This document shows, piece after piece, positions 11,180 through 19,891 of a stretch of DNA of 64,000 nucleotides; the stretch's first letter is position 1, and each line of letters opens with the position of its first letter. The notes below the pieces were generated by a model. The model made no database searches, was not told the origin of the DNA, and saw only the letters and a program-made list of their open reading frames with translations. This stretch comes from Mycobacterium sp. MFM001 (lineage in GTDB: Bacteria > Actinomycetota > Actinomycetes > Mycobacteriales > Mycobacteriaceae), in contig NZ_BFAB01000003.1 of assembly GCF_003402475.1 (NCBI RefSeq), positions 342,616 to 406,615 of the forward strand. The letters are read 5' to 3'. Made by a program: the position numbers and the translations under genes.

Positions 11180-12439
11180 TCAGCTGGCAGAAGTGGCCTG
11201 TTTGTGCGTTACGCGTCTGCGGGAACGCAGATAACGTCCGTGCACCACACCGAAAAAGTCCGCGACGGCGTCGGCCGTCAGACGGGAGCGCACGGTTCCG
11301 ACGATATCGAACGCGTGGTGCGCGTTGGGCAGCTCCGCGTAGCACACGGTGCGGGCGCCGGCGTCGCGCAGTGCAGCGCAGAACGTTTGCGACTGCGCCC
11401 GCGGAATCAACGAATCGTTCGCGCCGTGCAGCACGAAAAACGGCGGAGCTTCGCTGTGCGCATGCGATATCGGCGAGGCGGATTCGAACAATCCGGGGTC
11501 GTCGGCGTAGCGCTTTTGCATCACGAAATGCTCCAGGAACGGCAGCATCAATTCGTGCATTTTCTCGGGATCGGTGAAGTCGTAGACGCCGTAATACGGC
11601 GCGGCCGCCTGGACCGTGGTGTCGACGTCTTCGAACCCGGGCTGCAGCCGCCGGTCGTTGGCGGTGAGCGCGGCCAGCGAGGCCAGGTGCGCGCCCGCGG
11701 AGCCACCGGTGACCGCGATGAAATTCGGGTCGCCGCCGTAGTCGGCGATGTTCTCGCGGACCCACGCGATGGCCCGTTTGACGTCGACGATGTGCGCCGG
11801 CCACGCCTTGCCCGGACTCTTGCTGTAGTCGATCGACACGCAGATCCAGCCGAGCTCGACCATCCGGCCCAGCAGCGGATATGCCTGTCCCCGTTTGCCG
11901 TTGAGGGTCCAGGCGCCGCCCGGGATTTGCACCAGCACCGGGGCCCGGCAGCCGCCGGGCAGGTCCGGCCGCCGCCAGATGTCGAGCAGGTTGTCGCGAC
12001 CTCCCGGCCCGTAGGAGATGTCCGAGGTCTGCGACGCGTAACGACGACGATGGCCGGCCGCGTGCAATAGTCCGCCGCGGCGCGCGCACTCGTCCTGCTC
12101 GGTGACGGGATGCGACACCCGGGCGCGGTAATTGGCGCCGAAGGATTCCTCGAGCGCCGCGGTGAGGATGCGGTCGGCCCGTTGCGCCGCCCACATCGTG
12201 GCGACCCGGCCGACCGACAGCGGACTCACCCCCGACAGCGCATGGCCGGTCAGCACCTGCGGCGAAAACTCAGCCGACAGCCATCCCGCGAACCAGGCGA
12301 CGGCGAACGGCGAACCCTGCAGCAGCAGCGCGGCGGCCCGGTAGGTGTCGACCGCCTCCGCCGCCAGCTGGGCGCCGTGGCGCAGCGCCAGCGCGCCCGC
12401 CCGAGAGCACCTCGTGGTCACGTTGGTAGCCATGCTCAT
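11180..12439 (-). CDS. lipQ: Alpha/beta-hydrolase esterase LipQ
   Basis: A 419-residue carboxylesterase of the hormone-sensitive-lipase group, matching Rv2485c. The oxyanion segment is IPGGAW (PGG where most family members have HGG), the nucleophile elbow is GGSAG, and the acid/base residues are likely in GANDSLIP and NAHHAFD. The ATG at 12439 (MSMATNV) was chosen over a start 21 codons upstream because an AAGGAG site precedes it at good spacing and it gives the expected length. There is no convincing signal peptide. It hydrolyses short-to-medium acyl esters by family; the physiological substrate is unknown. 167 bases separate it from the downstream WS/DGAT gene. Confidence 0.88.
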   Translation of the reverse strand: MSMATNVTTRCSRAGALALRHGAQLAAEAVDTYRAAALLLQGSPFAVAWFAGWLSAEFSPQVLTGHALSGVSPLSVGRVATMWAAQRADRILTAALEESFGANYRARVSHPVTEQDECARRGGLLHAAGHRRRYASQTSDISYGPGGRDNLLDIWRRPDLPGGCRAPVLVQIPGGAWTLNGKRGQAYPLLGRMVELGWICVSIDYSKSPGKAWPAHIVDVKRAIAWVRENIADYGGDPNFIAVTGGSAGAHLASLAALTANDRRLQPGFEDVDTTVQAAAPYYGVYDFTDPEKMHELMLPFLEHFVMQKRYADDPGLFESASPISHAHSEAPPFFVLHGANDSLIPRAQSQTFCAALRDAGARTVCYAELPNAHHAFDIVGTVRSRLTADAVADFFGVVHGRYLRSRRRVTHKQATSAS

Positions 12440-12609
12440 GGCACGCCACTCCTTGACGTCGGGCCACACATCGCCGGTCAGCGTACGTGTGTCGCGCGTC
12501 ACAGGTTAGCGAATCACCAATTCCGCCAAGGGGATTTCGCTCGGCGTTGCGCGTCGGGACTTGGCGTTTCCCGGCGTTGGATACACTGACCTGCGCGTAA
12601 GACTTTCCG

Positions 12610-12683
12610 GCCCCCGTAGCTCAGCTGGACAGAGCGCATGACTTCTAATCTTGTGGTCGCAGGTTCGAGTCCTGCCGGGGGCA
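12610..12683 (+). tRNA. tRNA-Arg (anticodon TCT)
   Basis: A cloverleaf can be drawn: acceptor GCCCCCG pairing with CGGGGGC, D arm GCTC...GAGC, anticodon arm CATGA-CTTCTAA-TCTTG (one T-T mismatch) with TCT at the anticodon position, T arm GCAGG-TTCGAGT-CCTGC, discriminator A. No CCA is encoded. It is on the opposite strand to both neighbours and ends 5 bases from the stop of the second WS/DGAT gene. Confidence 0.95.
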
Positions 12684-12688
12684 CCTCG

Positions 12689-14125
12689 TCAAGGTTGCCC
12701 GGACGTTGCCGGCACCGTGGGCGGCGCCGATTCACCCGCCAGGGCGAGTATCTCGTCGAAACCCTCATGTAGGCAGCGGGCAAACAGTTCCTCATCCCGC
12801 ACGGCGGCTCTGTCGTAGTTGACGGTGACGGTGCACCACTCGCCGGCCGACAACAGGACCACCACCATTCCCACACCAGGCACCGAGGCTAGACCGTGCT
12901 GCCGTAGCACTTTCGCCCCGGCGATGTAGATGTCATCGCGGTACGACGGCACGTTGCTGGCCACCACGTCGACGAATCCTCCGCTGCTCATCGCGCTCAG
13001 CAGGGCCGCCGGCAAAACACTCACCAGGCGCACGACCGAATGGCTGATGTCGCGCGCGGGCTCGTTTCGGCGCCGCGTCATCTGCGCGCGGATCTTGCCC
13101 ATGCGAGTGACGGGATCGGCCTCGCCGACCGGGGCTGCCAGCATGACGCTGGTGACCTGGTTGGCGTCGGTCAGGTCCGCTTCACCGCGCACATTCACTG
13201 GCACCGCCATCGGCAGCGCGTCGATCGGCGTGCCGAGCGCCCGGTGATAGCGCCCCAGCGCGCCGCAGAGGGCGGCCAGAAAGGCGTCGTTTAGAGAACC
13301 GCCCCCGGTTTTGGCGGCGCTGAGCAGGGCGGAAAGGCGGAAGTCCAGCGCTTCGCTGCGGCGTACCGGGCTGCGCTCGCGCAGCAGCGGTGACGGCTCG
13401 ACGGGCCGCCTTGTCACTCGCACCGCTGATCGGGCGTAGTCCACGCCGCCCGCCAGCGCCGACACCGGGTTGCGCATCAATCGGCCAACTGCGCGCAATG
13501 CGACCCGCAGCAATCGCCGGACTCCCCTGACAATGGCTCGGGGCAGGCGCTTGATGCCCTCCCACATCAGGTCGTCGGGGGACATGTCCTGCGGAGGTGG
13601 TGCCGGAGGTGGCGTCTGGGGCGGCGGATCGCGCTGCAAGGTGGGGATTTGCGCGAACATCTCGAGGGCGCCGATCCCGTCGGTGAGCGCATGGCCGATG
13701 CGGAAAAGGAGCGCCGACCTGCCGTCGGCAAGCCCCTCGACCAACGTGGCGGTCCACAGCGGCCGGGAGGTATCCATCGGTGTGCGCAGCATCACGTCGG
13801 CGAGGTCGAAGACTTCCCGCGTGGTGCCAGGCTTGGGCACGGGCATCCGCCGCACGTGAAAGTTCACGTCGAAGTCCGGATCCACCACCCAGCGCGGCGC
13901 GGTCGTCGGGAGAGTGGGCACCACTACTTTCTGCCGTAGCCGCGGCACCCGGCGGGAGGCCTCTTCGAAATGGACGCAAAACCGGTTCCAGTCCGGCGCG
14001 GTGTCGAGGAAGACGACTCCCATGCTGCCCAGCCGCGCGTGGCTATGGGCTTCGCGCCGATGCATCAAATAGTCGCCGGGTGCCAGTTCGCTGGGCAGCC
14101 CGGCGGTGCCAGCGGAGTCAACCAT
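12689..14125 (-). CDS. Second WS/DGAT-type acyltransferase, paralogue of the 9537-11012 gene
   Basis: A 478-residue paralogue of the gene at 9537-11012. It begins MVDSAGTAGLPSELAPGDYL and shares long near-identical blocks with it, such as LRQKVVVPTLPT and APRWVVDPDF. The catalytic segment is RIGHALTDGIG, again with a residue other than His before the active His. The last block carries AGEWCTVTVNYDRAAVRDEE. It is absent from my recollection of this locus in M. tuberculosis, so it probably arose by local duplication, with the tRNA-Arg and lipQ now between the copies. Expected activity is acyl-CoA:alcohol or diacylglycerol acyl transfer. Confidence 0.83.
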   Translation of the reverse strand: MVDSAGTAGLPSELAPGDYLMHRREAHSHARLGSMGVVFLDTAPDWNRFCVHFEEASRRVPRLRQKVVVPTLPTTAPRWVVDPDFDVNFHVRRMPVPKPGTTREVFDLADVMLRTPMDTSRPLWTATLVEGLADGRSALLFRIGHALTDGIGALEMFAQIPTLQRDPPPQTPPPAPPPQDMSPDDLMWEGIKRLPRAIVRGVRRLLRVALRAVGRLMRNPVSALAGGVDYARSAVRVTRRPVEPSPLLRERSPVRRSEALDFRLSALLSAAKTGGGSLNDAFLAALCGALGRYHRALGTPIDALPMAVPVNVRGEADLTDANQVTSVMLAAPVGEADPVTRMGKIRAQMTRRRNEPARDISHSVVRLVSVLPAALLSAMSSGGFVDVVASNVPSYRDDIYIAGAKVLRQHGLASVPGVGMVVVLLSAGEWCTVTVNYDRAAVRDEELFARCLHEGFDEILALAGESAPPTVPATSGQP

Positions 14126-14449
14126 CGTCGCGACTCCGCTCCTGCTCCGTCGACCACGTCATCGCCCGGCTTCACCTTTCAACTGCTTCGGACCTCTGCC
14201 AAGCACAAGCTAAACCGGCCGACGCGCGGGCGGAGCTAATTGTGTGGATTCGCTGGCTGTTCGGATGGCCGCTCACCAACTCGCGAATGGCATTGGAATT
14301 GTGTCGAATAGGGGTCGCGACCTGCGGCTCTGTCGACCGGCGACGCTTGCGCGGCAACGAAAGTGTTCTACGCCTCGGCGGCGGTCGCCGATGGCCGTCC
14401 TACTACTCTGAGCTCGCCTGGCCGGATGTTTAGCTCGCGGAGGTGGCAC
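14126..14449. other. Divergent intergenic region between the second WS/DGAT gene and echA14
   Basis: 324 bases with no supported gene. It must contain promoters for both divergent genes. I see a GGAGG ribosome site just before the echA14 ATG, but no convincing -10/-35 pair or strong inverted repeat. Confidence 0.5.
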
Positions 14450-15208
14450 ATGACCCAGCCCGACCTCGTGCTCTACCGCGTCGACAATCTCGTCGCGCTG
14501 ATCACCGTCAACGATCCGGAACGACGCAACGCCGTCGCCGCCGCGATGTCCGCGCAGCTGCGGGCCGCGGTCGAGCGGGCCGAGGCTGATCCGGGCGTGC
14601 ATGCCGTCGTGGTCACCGGCGCCGGCAAGGCGTTCTGCGCGGGCGCCGACCTGAGCGCGCTGGGCAAGGCCGCCGAGGAAGGGCTGCTGGCCCTCTACGA
14701 CGGGTTCATGGCGGTCGGCAAGTGCACGCTGCCGACGATCGCGGCGGTCAACGGGGCGGCGGTCGGCGCCGGGCTGAACCTGGCGCTGGCCGCCGACGTG
14801 CGCATCGCCGGGCCGGCCGCGTTGTTCGACGCCCGATTCCAGAAGCTCGGTCTGCACCCCGGCGGCGGCGCGACGTGGATGCTGCAGCGCGCGGTGGGTC
14901 CGCAGGTCGCCCGCGCAGCATTGTTGTTCGGTATGCGTTTCGACGCGGAATCCGCTGTGCGCCATGGCCTTGCGCTGTCCGTTGCCGACGACCCGGTTGC
15001 CGCCGCACTGGAACTGGCCGCCGGGCCCGCCGCTGCGCCGCGTGAGGTGGTGCTGGCGACCAAGGCCACGATGAGCGCCACCGCCAGCCCCGGGTCGCGC
15101 GACGACCAGCAACACGAACTGGCCAAGGACACCGAGTTGGGCCCGCAGGCCACGTCGATCCGGTCACCGGAGTTCGCGGCCCGGTTGGCCGCGGCCCGGG
15201 GCAAGTAG
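14450..15208 (+). CDS. echA14: Enoyl-CoA hydratase/isomerase-family protein EchA14
   Basis: A 252-residue crotonase-fold protein matching Rv2486. The oxyanion-hole segments [14 protein letters not shown] and [19 protein letters not shown] are present. Both positions that hold catalytic glutamates in canonical hydratases are changed: the first is Asn ([11 protein letters not shown]) and the second is in [13 protein letters not shown] rather than a PE motif. It is therefore probably not an ordinary enoyl-CoA hydratase and may act as an isomerase, thioesterase or other crotonase-type enzyme (inference). The ATG at 14450 follows a GGAGG site; the upstream in-frame extension is not family-like. 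It converges on bkdC with only 3 bases between stops, where M. tuberculosis has a large insertion. Confidence 0.9.
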   Translation: MTQPDLVLYRVDNLVALITVNDPERRNAVAAAMSAQLRAAVERAEADPGVHAVVVTGAGKAFCAGADLSALGKAAEEGLLALYDGFMAVGKCTLPTIAAVNGAAVGAGLNLALAADVRIAGPAALFDARFQKLGLHPGGGATWMLQRAVGPQVARAALLFGMRFDAESAVRHGLALSVADDPVAAALELAAGPAAAPREVVLATKATMSATASPGSRDDQQHELAKDTELGPQATSIRSPEFAARLAAARGK

Positions 15209-15211
15209 TCG

Positions 15212-16348
15212 CTACAGGTCCAGCAGCGCCGTTTGCGGTGACTCGAGGAGCCCGCGCAGCTCACCCAGGAACGCCGCGACCTGCGCGCCGTCGGCGACTC
15301 GGTGGTCGAACACGCAGGTCAGCGTCATCTGGGGCCGCACGACGACCGAGTCGTCGAGGGCCATCGGCCGCGGCTTGAGCGAACCCATTCCCAGGATGGC
15401 CGCCTCCGGATAGTTGATCACCGGCACGCCCTCGTCGAGTCCGAGCGCGCCGAAGTTCGAGACGGTGAATGTCGAGCCTTGCAGCAGCGCCGGCTTCAGC
15501 GTGCCCGCGCGGGCCTGCTCGGTCAGCCGGGCCACCGCTTCGGCGAACTGCCTGGTGGTCATCTGCTGCGCATCGGCGACGACGGGCACGAGCAGACCGC
15601 GCGGGGCGGCGACCGCGAAGCCCAGGTGCACGGCGCGGTGGGTACGCACCTGGGGCCCGTCGGGTTCGTCGACCCAGGTGGAATTCAAGATGCGGTGGTG
15701 TGTTAGCGCGAGGACCACAAACCGCAGGGTGAGCGCGAACGGTGTGACCTGCAGTTGCTCGTGCAGCCGCAGCAGATTGGTGCAGTCGACCTGGACACTG
15801 GCATGGGCATCGGGAATCTGGCTGCGGGCCAATGTCATTCGTCGAGCCATCTCGGCCTGCACGCCGCGCACCGGCAGCACGTCGTCAGTGACTTCCGCGG
15901 GTTCGGCCGCCGCCAGCACCGCTTCCCGGCTGACCAGTCCGTCCGGTCCGGGTGGCACGCTGGCCAGGTCGACGCCCAGGTCGGCGGCCAGTTTACGGAC
16001 CGGTGGCTTGGCTTTCGGGCGGCGGCTGGCATCCAGCGTGTCGTCGGCGCCGTATCCCACTAGTATTGGTGTGCGCGTTGGCGATTCGCCGTTCGACGGG
16101 GCGTCAGACGCCGTGTCGATCCGCACCAGCAGCGCGCCGACCGGCAGCACATCGCCTTCGGCGCCATGTGTCTCGACGATGCGGCCCGCGTACGGGCTCG
16201 GGATTTCGACTTCCGCCTTGGCGGTCTCCACCGAGCACAGCGGCTGGTTGAGTTCGACCTCGTCGCCGACGGCGACGTTCCAGCTCGACAGCGTCACCTC
16301 CTCGAGCCCTTCGCCGAGATCCGGGACGACGAACGGCTTGACGCTCAC
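15212..16348 (-). CDS. bkdC: Branched-chain alpha-keto acid dehydrogenase E2 (dihydrolipoyl acyltransferase)
   Basis: A 378-residue E2 core subunit (Rv2495c-like). The order is a lipoyl domain with the modified lysine in ETAKAEVEI (about residue 43), a Pro/Ala-type linker, a peripheral-subunit-binding domain ([15 protein letters not shown]...), and a catalytic acyltransferase domain ending with the active-site motif DHRVADG (about residue 349). It transfers isobutyryl, isovaleryl or 2-methylbutyryl groups from lipoamide to CoA. The start is GTG 16348, overlapping the bkdB stop in a GTGA. No E3 gene is in the window, so the shared Lpd must be encoded elsewhere. Confidence 0.95.
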   Translation of the reverse strand: MSVKPFVVPDLGEGLEEVTLSSWNVAVGDEVELNQPLCSVETAKAEVEIPSPYAGRIVETHGAEGDVLPVGALLVRIDTASDAPSNGESPTRTPILVGYGADDTLDASRRPKAKPPVRKLAADLGVDLASVPPGPDGLVSREAVLAAAEPAEVTDDVLPVRGVQAEMARRMTLARSQIPDAHASVQVDCTNLLRLHEQLQVTPFALTLRFVVLALTHHRILNSTWVDEPDGPQVRTHRAVHLGFAVAAPRGLLVPVVADAQQMTTRQFAEAVARLTEQARAGTLKPALLQGSTFTVSNFGALGLDEGVPVINYPEAAILGMGSLKPRPMALDDSVVVRPQMTLTCVFDHRVADGAQVAAFLGELRGLLESPQTALLDL

Positions 16349-17376
16349 GGGAGTTCCAGGGCGCGCTCGACGCAGTCCATCAACCGGTCGGGCCCTGGCA
16401 GCCACAGCTTTTCGAGCCGCGCCGGCGGATAGGGGGTGTCAAACCCGCACGCCCGCAACACCGGGGCCTCCAACTCGTAGAAGAGCTCTTCTTGAATGCG
16501 GGCGGCCAGCCCGGCGCCGTAGCCCAGGCTTCGCGGTCCCTCGTGCAGCACCACACAGCGGCCGGTGCGACGGATCGACGCGGCGACGGTGTCGAAATCC
16601 AACGGCACCAGTGAGCGCAGGTCGACCACTTCCAGGCTCCAACCTCGTTGGGCCGCAGCCATTTCCGCGGTCGACAAGGCGGTGGCCACCAGGCCGCCGT
16701 AGGTCAGCACGGTGACGTCGGTACCGTCGCGGCGCACCACCGCCTGCCCGATCGGGGGTCCGGGCTGCTCGGTGTCGACGACCTCGCGACCCCAGTAGCG
16801 CCTCTTCGGCTCCAGGAACATCACGGGGTCGGGACAGTTAATGGCATGGCGCAGCAGCCAATACGCGTCCGACGGAGACGACGGGACGACAACCTTCAGC
16901 CCGGCGGTGTGCGCCCAGTACGACTCGGTGGACTCCGAATGGTGTTCGACCGCACCGATACCGCCGAACGAGGGGATCCGCACCGTGACCGGCATGTCGA
17001 TTTCGCCGCGGGTGCGGGTGCGGTACTTGGCCAAATGGCTGACTATCTGGTCGAACGCCGGATAGGCGAACCCGTCGAACTGGATCTCGGGCGCCGGCTT
17101 GAAGCCGCGCAGCGCCAGGCCGACTGCAATGCCGATCACCGCGGACTCGGCCAGCGGTGTGTCGAAGCAGCGGTCGGAACCGAACGTCTCGGCCAGCCCC
17201 TCGGTCACTCGGAACACGCCGCCCTGCGCCGCGACGTCCTCGCCGAACACCAGCACCCGATCGTCGGCGGCCATCGCGTCGTGCAGCGCGCGGTTGAGCG
17301 CCTCCACCATGGTCAGCCGCTGTGCGGTGGCCGGCAATGTTGCGGTGCGAGTGGGTGGTTCGACGATCTGGGTCAT
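16345..17376 (-). CDS. bkdB: Branched-chain keto acid dehydrogenase E1 beta subunit
   Basis: A 343-residue transketolase-like E1 beta subunit (Rv2496c-like). The N-terminal pyrimidine-binding region includes [15 protein letters not shown], which contains the glutamate that activates thiamine diphosphate, followed by [18 protein letters not shown]. The C-terminal transketolase domain has [18 protein letters not shown]. It forms an alpha2-beta2 E1 with BkdA, decarboxylating the keto acids of valine, leucine and isoleucine. Its ATG directly abuts the bkdA stop (17377). Confidence 0.95.
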   Translation of the reverse strand: MTQIVEPPTRTATLPATAQRLTMVEALNRALHDAMAADDRVLVFGEDVAAQGGVFRVTEGLAETFGSDRCFDTPLAESAVIGIAVGLALRGFKPAPEIQFDGFAYPAFDQIVSHLAKYRTRTRGEIDMPVTVRIPSFGGIGAVEHHSESTESYWAHTAGLKVVVPSSPSDAYWLLRHAINCPDPVMFLEPKRRYWGREVVDTEQPGPPIGQAVVRRDGTDVTVLTYGGLVATALSTAEMAAAQRGWSLEVVDLRSLVPLDFDTVAASIRRTGRCVVLHEGPRSLGYGAGLAARIQEELFYELEAPVLRACGFDTPYPPARLEKLWLPGPDRLMDCVERALELP

Positions 17377-18468
17377 CTACGCCTCCTGGGCCAATTCCGC
17401 CTGCAGCGCTTGCCGTTGGGCTTCCAGTGCGGGCGTGATGTCGGCGTAGACCGTGGTGAACACCTCGTCGACGTCGACGTCGGGCGCGCCGAACAGTGTG
17501 TCCCGCAACTCGGTACACATCCGCTGGGACCGGGCCGCAACCCGGTCCGCCAACCGCTGCGACCACAGCCCCCGGCCCGCAAGATAGGTCCGGTAGCGCG
17601 GAATCGGGTCCAGCGCCAGCCAGCGCTCGAGTTCGTCGCGGCTGCGGTAGCGGGTCGGGTCGTCGGAGGTGGTGTGCGGGCCGAGTCGGTAGGTGATGGC
17701 CTCGATGAGCGTCGGCCCGCCGCCGGCCCTGGCCCGGGCGGCCGCCTCGGCCATCACCGCATAGCAGGCCAACACGTCGTTGCCGTCCACCCGGATGCCC
17801 GGCATCCCATAGCCGATCGCCTTGTGCGCGATCGACGGCGCGGCGGTCTGCCGGCACAGCGGCACCGAGATCGCCCACTGGTTGTTCTGCACGTAGAACA
17901 CGCAGGGCGCCCCGAAAACCGCTGCGACGTTCAGCGCCTCGTGCACATCGCCCTCACTGGTGGCGCCGTCGCCCAGGAAGGCGACCGTCATGGAATCCTC
18001 GCCGAGGCGCTGCGCGGCCATCGCCGCCCCGACGGCGTGCAAGGCGTGTGTGCCGACCGGGATCGAGATCGGAGCGCAACATTTCTTGGTGAATTCCAGG
18101 CCGCCGTGCCAGGTTCCGCGCCACATGGCGCCGACGTGGCTGGGTGGAATACCCCGCACCAGGAACACACCCAATTCGCGATATTGCGGAAACAGCCAGT
18201 CCGACTTGCGCAGACAGGCCGCCGCGCCGACCTGCGCCGCCTCCTGGCCGCGGCACGGCGCGAACAGTGCCAGTTCGCCTTGGCGCTGCAGGTTGACGAG
18301 TTCGGTGTCCAGATCGCGGGTGAGCACCATCATCTCGTAGAGCCAGCACAGGGTTTCGTCCGGAAGCTCACGGCTGTAACGGTCTTCGGCGGTCGGCGTC
18401 CCGTCCGGTGCGACGAGTTGCACCGGATCGAGGTCGACGGTCATCGGCGTCTGGGCAAACTCGGTCAC
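17377..18468 (-). CDS. bkdA: Branched-chain keto acid dehydrogenase E1 alpha subunit
   Basis: A 363-residue E1 alpha subunit (Rv2497c-like). The thiamine diphosphate/Mg motif is GDGATSEGDVHEAL...NNQWAIS (GDG to NN). A conserved phosphorylation-loop-like region is IEAITYRLGPHTTSDDPTRY; bacterial enzymes are not known to be phosphorylated there. GTG at 18468 follows a strong AAGGAGG site. It heads the bkdABC trio, 66 bases downstream of the citE-like gene in the same operon. Confidence 0.95.
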   Translation of the reverse strand: MTEFAQTPMTVDLDPVQLVAPDGTPTAEDRYSRELPDETLCWLYEMMVLTRDLDTELVNLQRQGELALFAPCRGQEAAQVGAAACLRKSDWLFPQYRELGVFLVRGIPPSHVGAMWRGTWHGGLEFTKKCCAPISIPVGTHALHAVGAAMAAQRLGEDSMTVAFLGDGATSEGDVHEALNVAAVFGAPCVFYVQNNQWAISVPLCRQTAAPSIAHKAIGYGMPGIRVDGNDVLACYAVMAEAAARARAGGGPTLIEAITYRLGPHTTSDDPTRYRSRDELERWLALDPIPRYRTYLAGRGLWSQRLADRVAARSQRMCTELRDTLFGAPDVDVDEVFTTVYADITPALEAQRQALQAELAQEA

Positions 18469-18534
18469 ACCGCCTCCTTCCCGCGGTCACGCGGGTGCGC
18501 GGCGGGTCAGAGCAAACCCGGACGACCGGGACCG

Positions 18535-19353
18535 CTACGAGCCGGAGTCGGTCGCCAGCTGCACGATTCGCTCGGCTCGCCGCAACACTGGCGCATCTAC
18601 CATTATGCCTTCAAATGCGAAGACACCGCGTTCATCGGCGGCCGCGGCGAGCACGTGTCGCGCCCACTGCACCTGCTCGGGTGTGGGGGCGTAGCCGGCC
18701 CGGATCACCGGCACCTGGCTGGGGTGGATAGCAACCTTCGCGTCGAAGCCGACCGCGACCGCGTCGTCGACCTCGGCGCGCAGCCCGTCGAGGTCCTTGA
18801 TGTCGAGGTAGACCGAGTCCAGCGCAAGGCGGCCGTAGGCCTTGGCCGCCAGCAGCGACTGCGAGCGCACGTGCCGGGCCACCTCCCGGTAGCTGCCGTC
18901 CGGGTAGCGGTTGGCGGTGCCGCCGAGCACGGCGAATAGGTCCTCTGCTCCCCACATCACGGCGACGGCGTTGTCGGCACGGACGTTGTCGGTGACGGTC
19001 AGCGCGCCCAACGGTGACTCGACCAGCACGATGACGTCCCGTGGTGCCAATGCGGTGACCTGGTCGGGCGCTTCGCATTTGGGCAGCATGACGGTGTCGT
19101 ACGGTGTGTTCGCCAATGCTTCGAGATCCTGTGCTTGGTCGTCGGTGCCGGACGGGTTGACCCGCACCACGGTGCGGGCCGGGTCGAGCGGAACCTCGAC
19201 GAGGGCCTTGCGCGCCGCCGGCCGGTCCGCGGCAGCGCATCCGTCCTCCAGGTCGAGGATCACGACATCGGCTGCGGCCGCAGCCTTTCCGAAACGCTCG
19301 GGTCGATCGGCCGGGCAGAACAGCCATGCCGGACCCGGATTGTCAAGCGTCAT
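18535..19353 (-). CDS. citE: HpcH/HpaI-family beta-hydroxyacyl-CoA lyase (Rv2498c-like, CitE)
   Basis: A 272-residue TIM-barrel lyase. Family residues are visible in VVILDLEDGCAAADRPAARK, PKCEAPDQVTAL and VLVESPLGALT, and the last supplies the metal-binding Glu. The M. tuberculosis orthologue Rv2498c has been characterised as a lyase for (S)-citramalyl-CoA and HMG-CoA-type substrates, linking itaconate breakdown and leucine catabolism; it is not a true citrate lyase subunit. Placement with MCC subunits and BCKDH supports the leucine role here. It overlaps the hydratase gene upstream by 11 bases. Confidence 0.9.
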   Translation of the reverse strand: MTLDNPGPAWLFCPADRPERFGKAAAAADVVILDLEDGCAAADRPAARKALVEVPLDPARTVVRVNPSGTDDQAQDLEALANTPYDTVMLPKCEAPDQVTALAPRDVIVLVESPLGALTVTDNVRADNAVAVMWGAEDLFAVLGGTANRYPDGSYREVARHVRSQSLLAAKAYGRLALDSVYLDIKDLDGLRAEVDDAVAVGFDAKVAIHPSQVPVIRAGYAPTPEQVQWARHVLAAAADERGVFAFEGIMVDAPVLRRAERIVQLATDSGS

Positions 19354-19885
19354 CGGCCGGCCTCATGCGCACCAAGGTTTTGCGGACTGCGGTGGCGACG
19401 ACGTCGCCGTGCTGGTTGCGTCCGGTGTGGGCGAACGTGAGGATGCCCTCCCCCGGGCGGCTCTTGGATTCCCGTTTGTCGGTGATCACTGTTTCGGCGT
19501 ACAGCGTGTCGCCGTGGAAAAGTGGCTTGGGGAAGGCGATTTCGGAGAATCCGAGGTTGGCGACGATGGTGCCCTGGGTGAGCTGCGCGACCGACAATCC
19601 GACCAGCGTCGACAACGTGAACATCGAGTTGACCAGCCGCTGGTGAAACGGTGGCAGCGCGTCGGAGAACGCGGCATCCAGGTGCAGCGCCTGGGTGTTC
19701 ATGGTCAACGTGGTGAACAACACGTTGTCGGCCTCGGTGATCGTGCGGCCGGGGCGATGCAGATAGCGCACCCCGATCTCGAATTCCTCGAACCACAGTC
19801 CGCGCTGGACGACAGCGCGCTGCTCCTGTGTCACAGCTGGATGGTTCGTCTCGTTCCCGTCACTCACTGCGCTCGTTCCGCTCAC
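19343..19885 (-). CDS. MaoC-like acyl-CoA hydratase (Rv2499c-like)
   Basis: A 180-residue single-hotdog protein. The hydratase-2-type segment is TLTMNTQALHLDAAFSD, retaining the active-site His-Leu-Asp, followed by GTIVANLGFSEIAFPKPLFH and YAETVITDKRESKSRPGEG, typical of MaoC dehydratases. Rv2499c was assigned as itaconyl-CoA hydratase working with Rv2498c; the leucine-pathway equivalent would be 3-methylglutaconyl-CoA hydration (inference). The first ~14 residues (MSGTSAVSDGNETN) are encoded by a dispersed repeat, so the true start may lie slightly downstream. Confidence 0.85.
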   Translation of the reverse strand: MSGTSAVSDGNETNHPAVTQEQRAVVQRGLWFEEFEIGVRYLHRPGRTITEADNVLFTTLTMNTQALHLDAAFSDALPPFHQRLVNSMFTLSTLVGLSVAQLTQGTIVANLGFSEIAFPKPLFHGDTLYAETVITDKRESKSRPGEGILTFAHTGRNQHGDVVATAVRKTLVRMRPADDA

Positions 19886-19890
19886 TCGAC
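19848..19890. repeat. Interspersed repeat overlapping the start of the MaoC-like gene
   Basis: On the minus strand the segment reads GAGTGAGCGGAACGAGCG followed by CAGTGAGTGACGGGAACGAG. From memory, this type of unit (alternating GAGTGAGCG/GCGCAGTGAG) recurs between mycobacterial genes. It fills the gap after fadE19 and extends into the first codons of the next gene. A second copy is not visible in this window. Confidence 0.45.
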
Positions 19891-19891
19891 T

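Noticed and set aside
16648..18939. 763-codon plus-strand open frame across bkdA/bkdB
   Set aside because: Shadow frame; both E1 subunits on the minus strand have intact thiamine diphosphate motifs.
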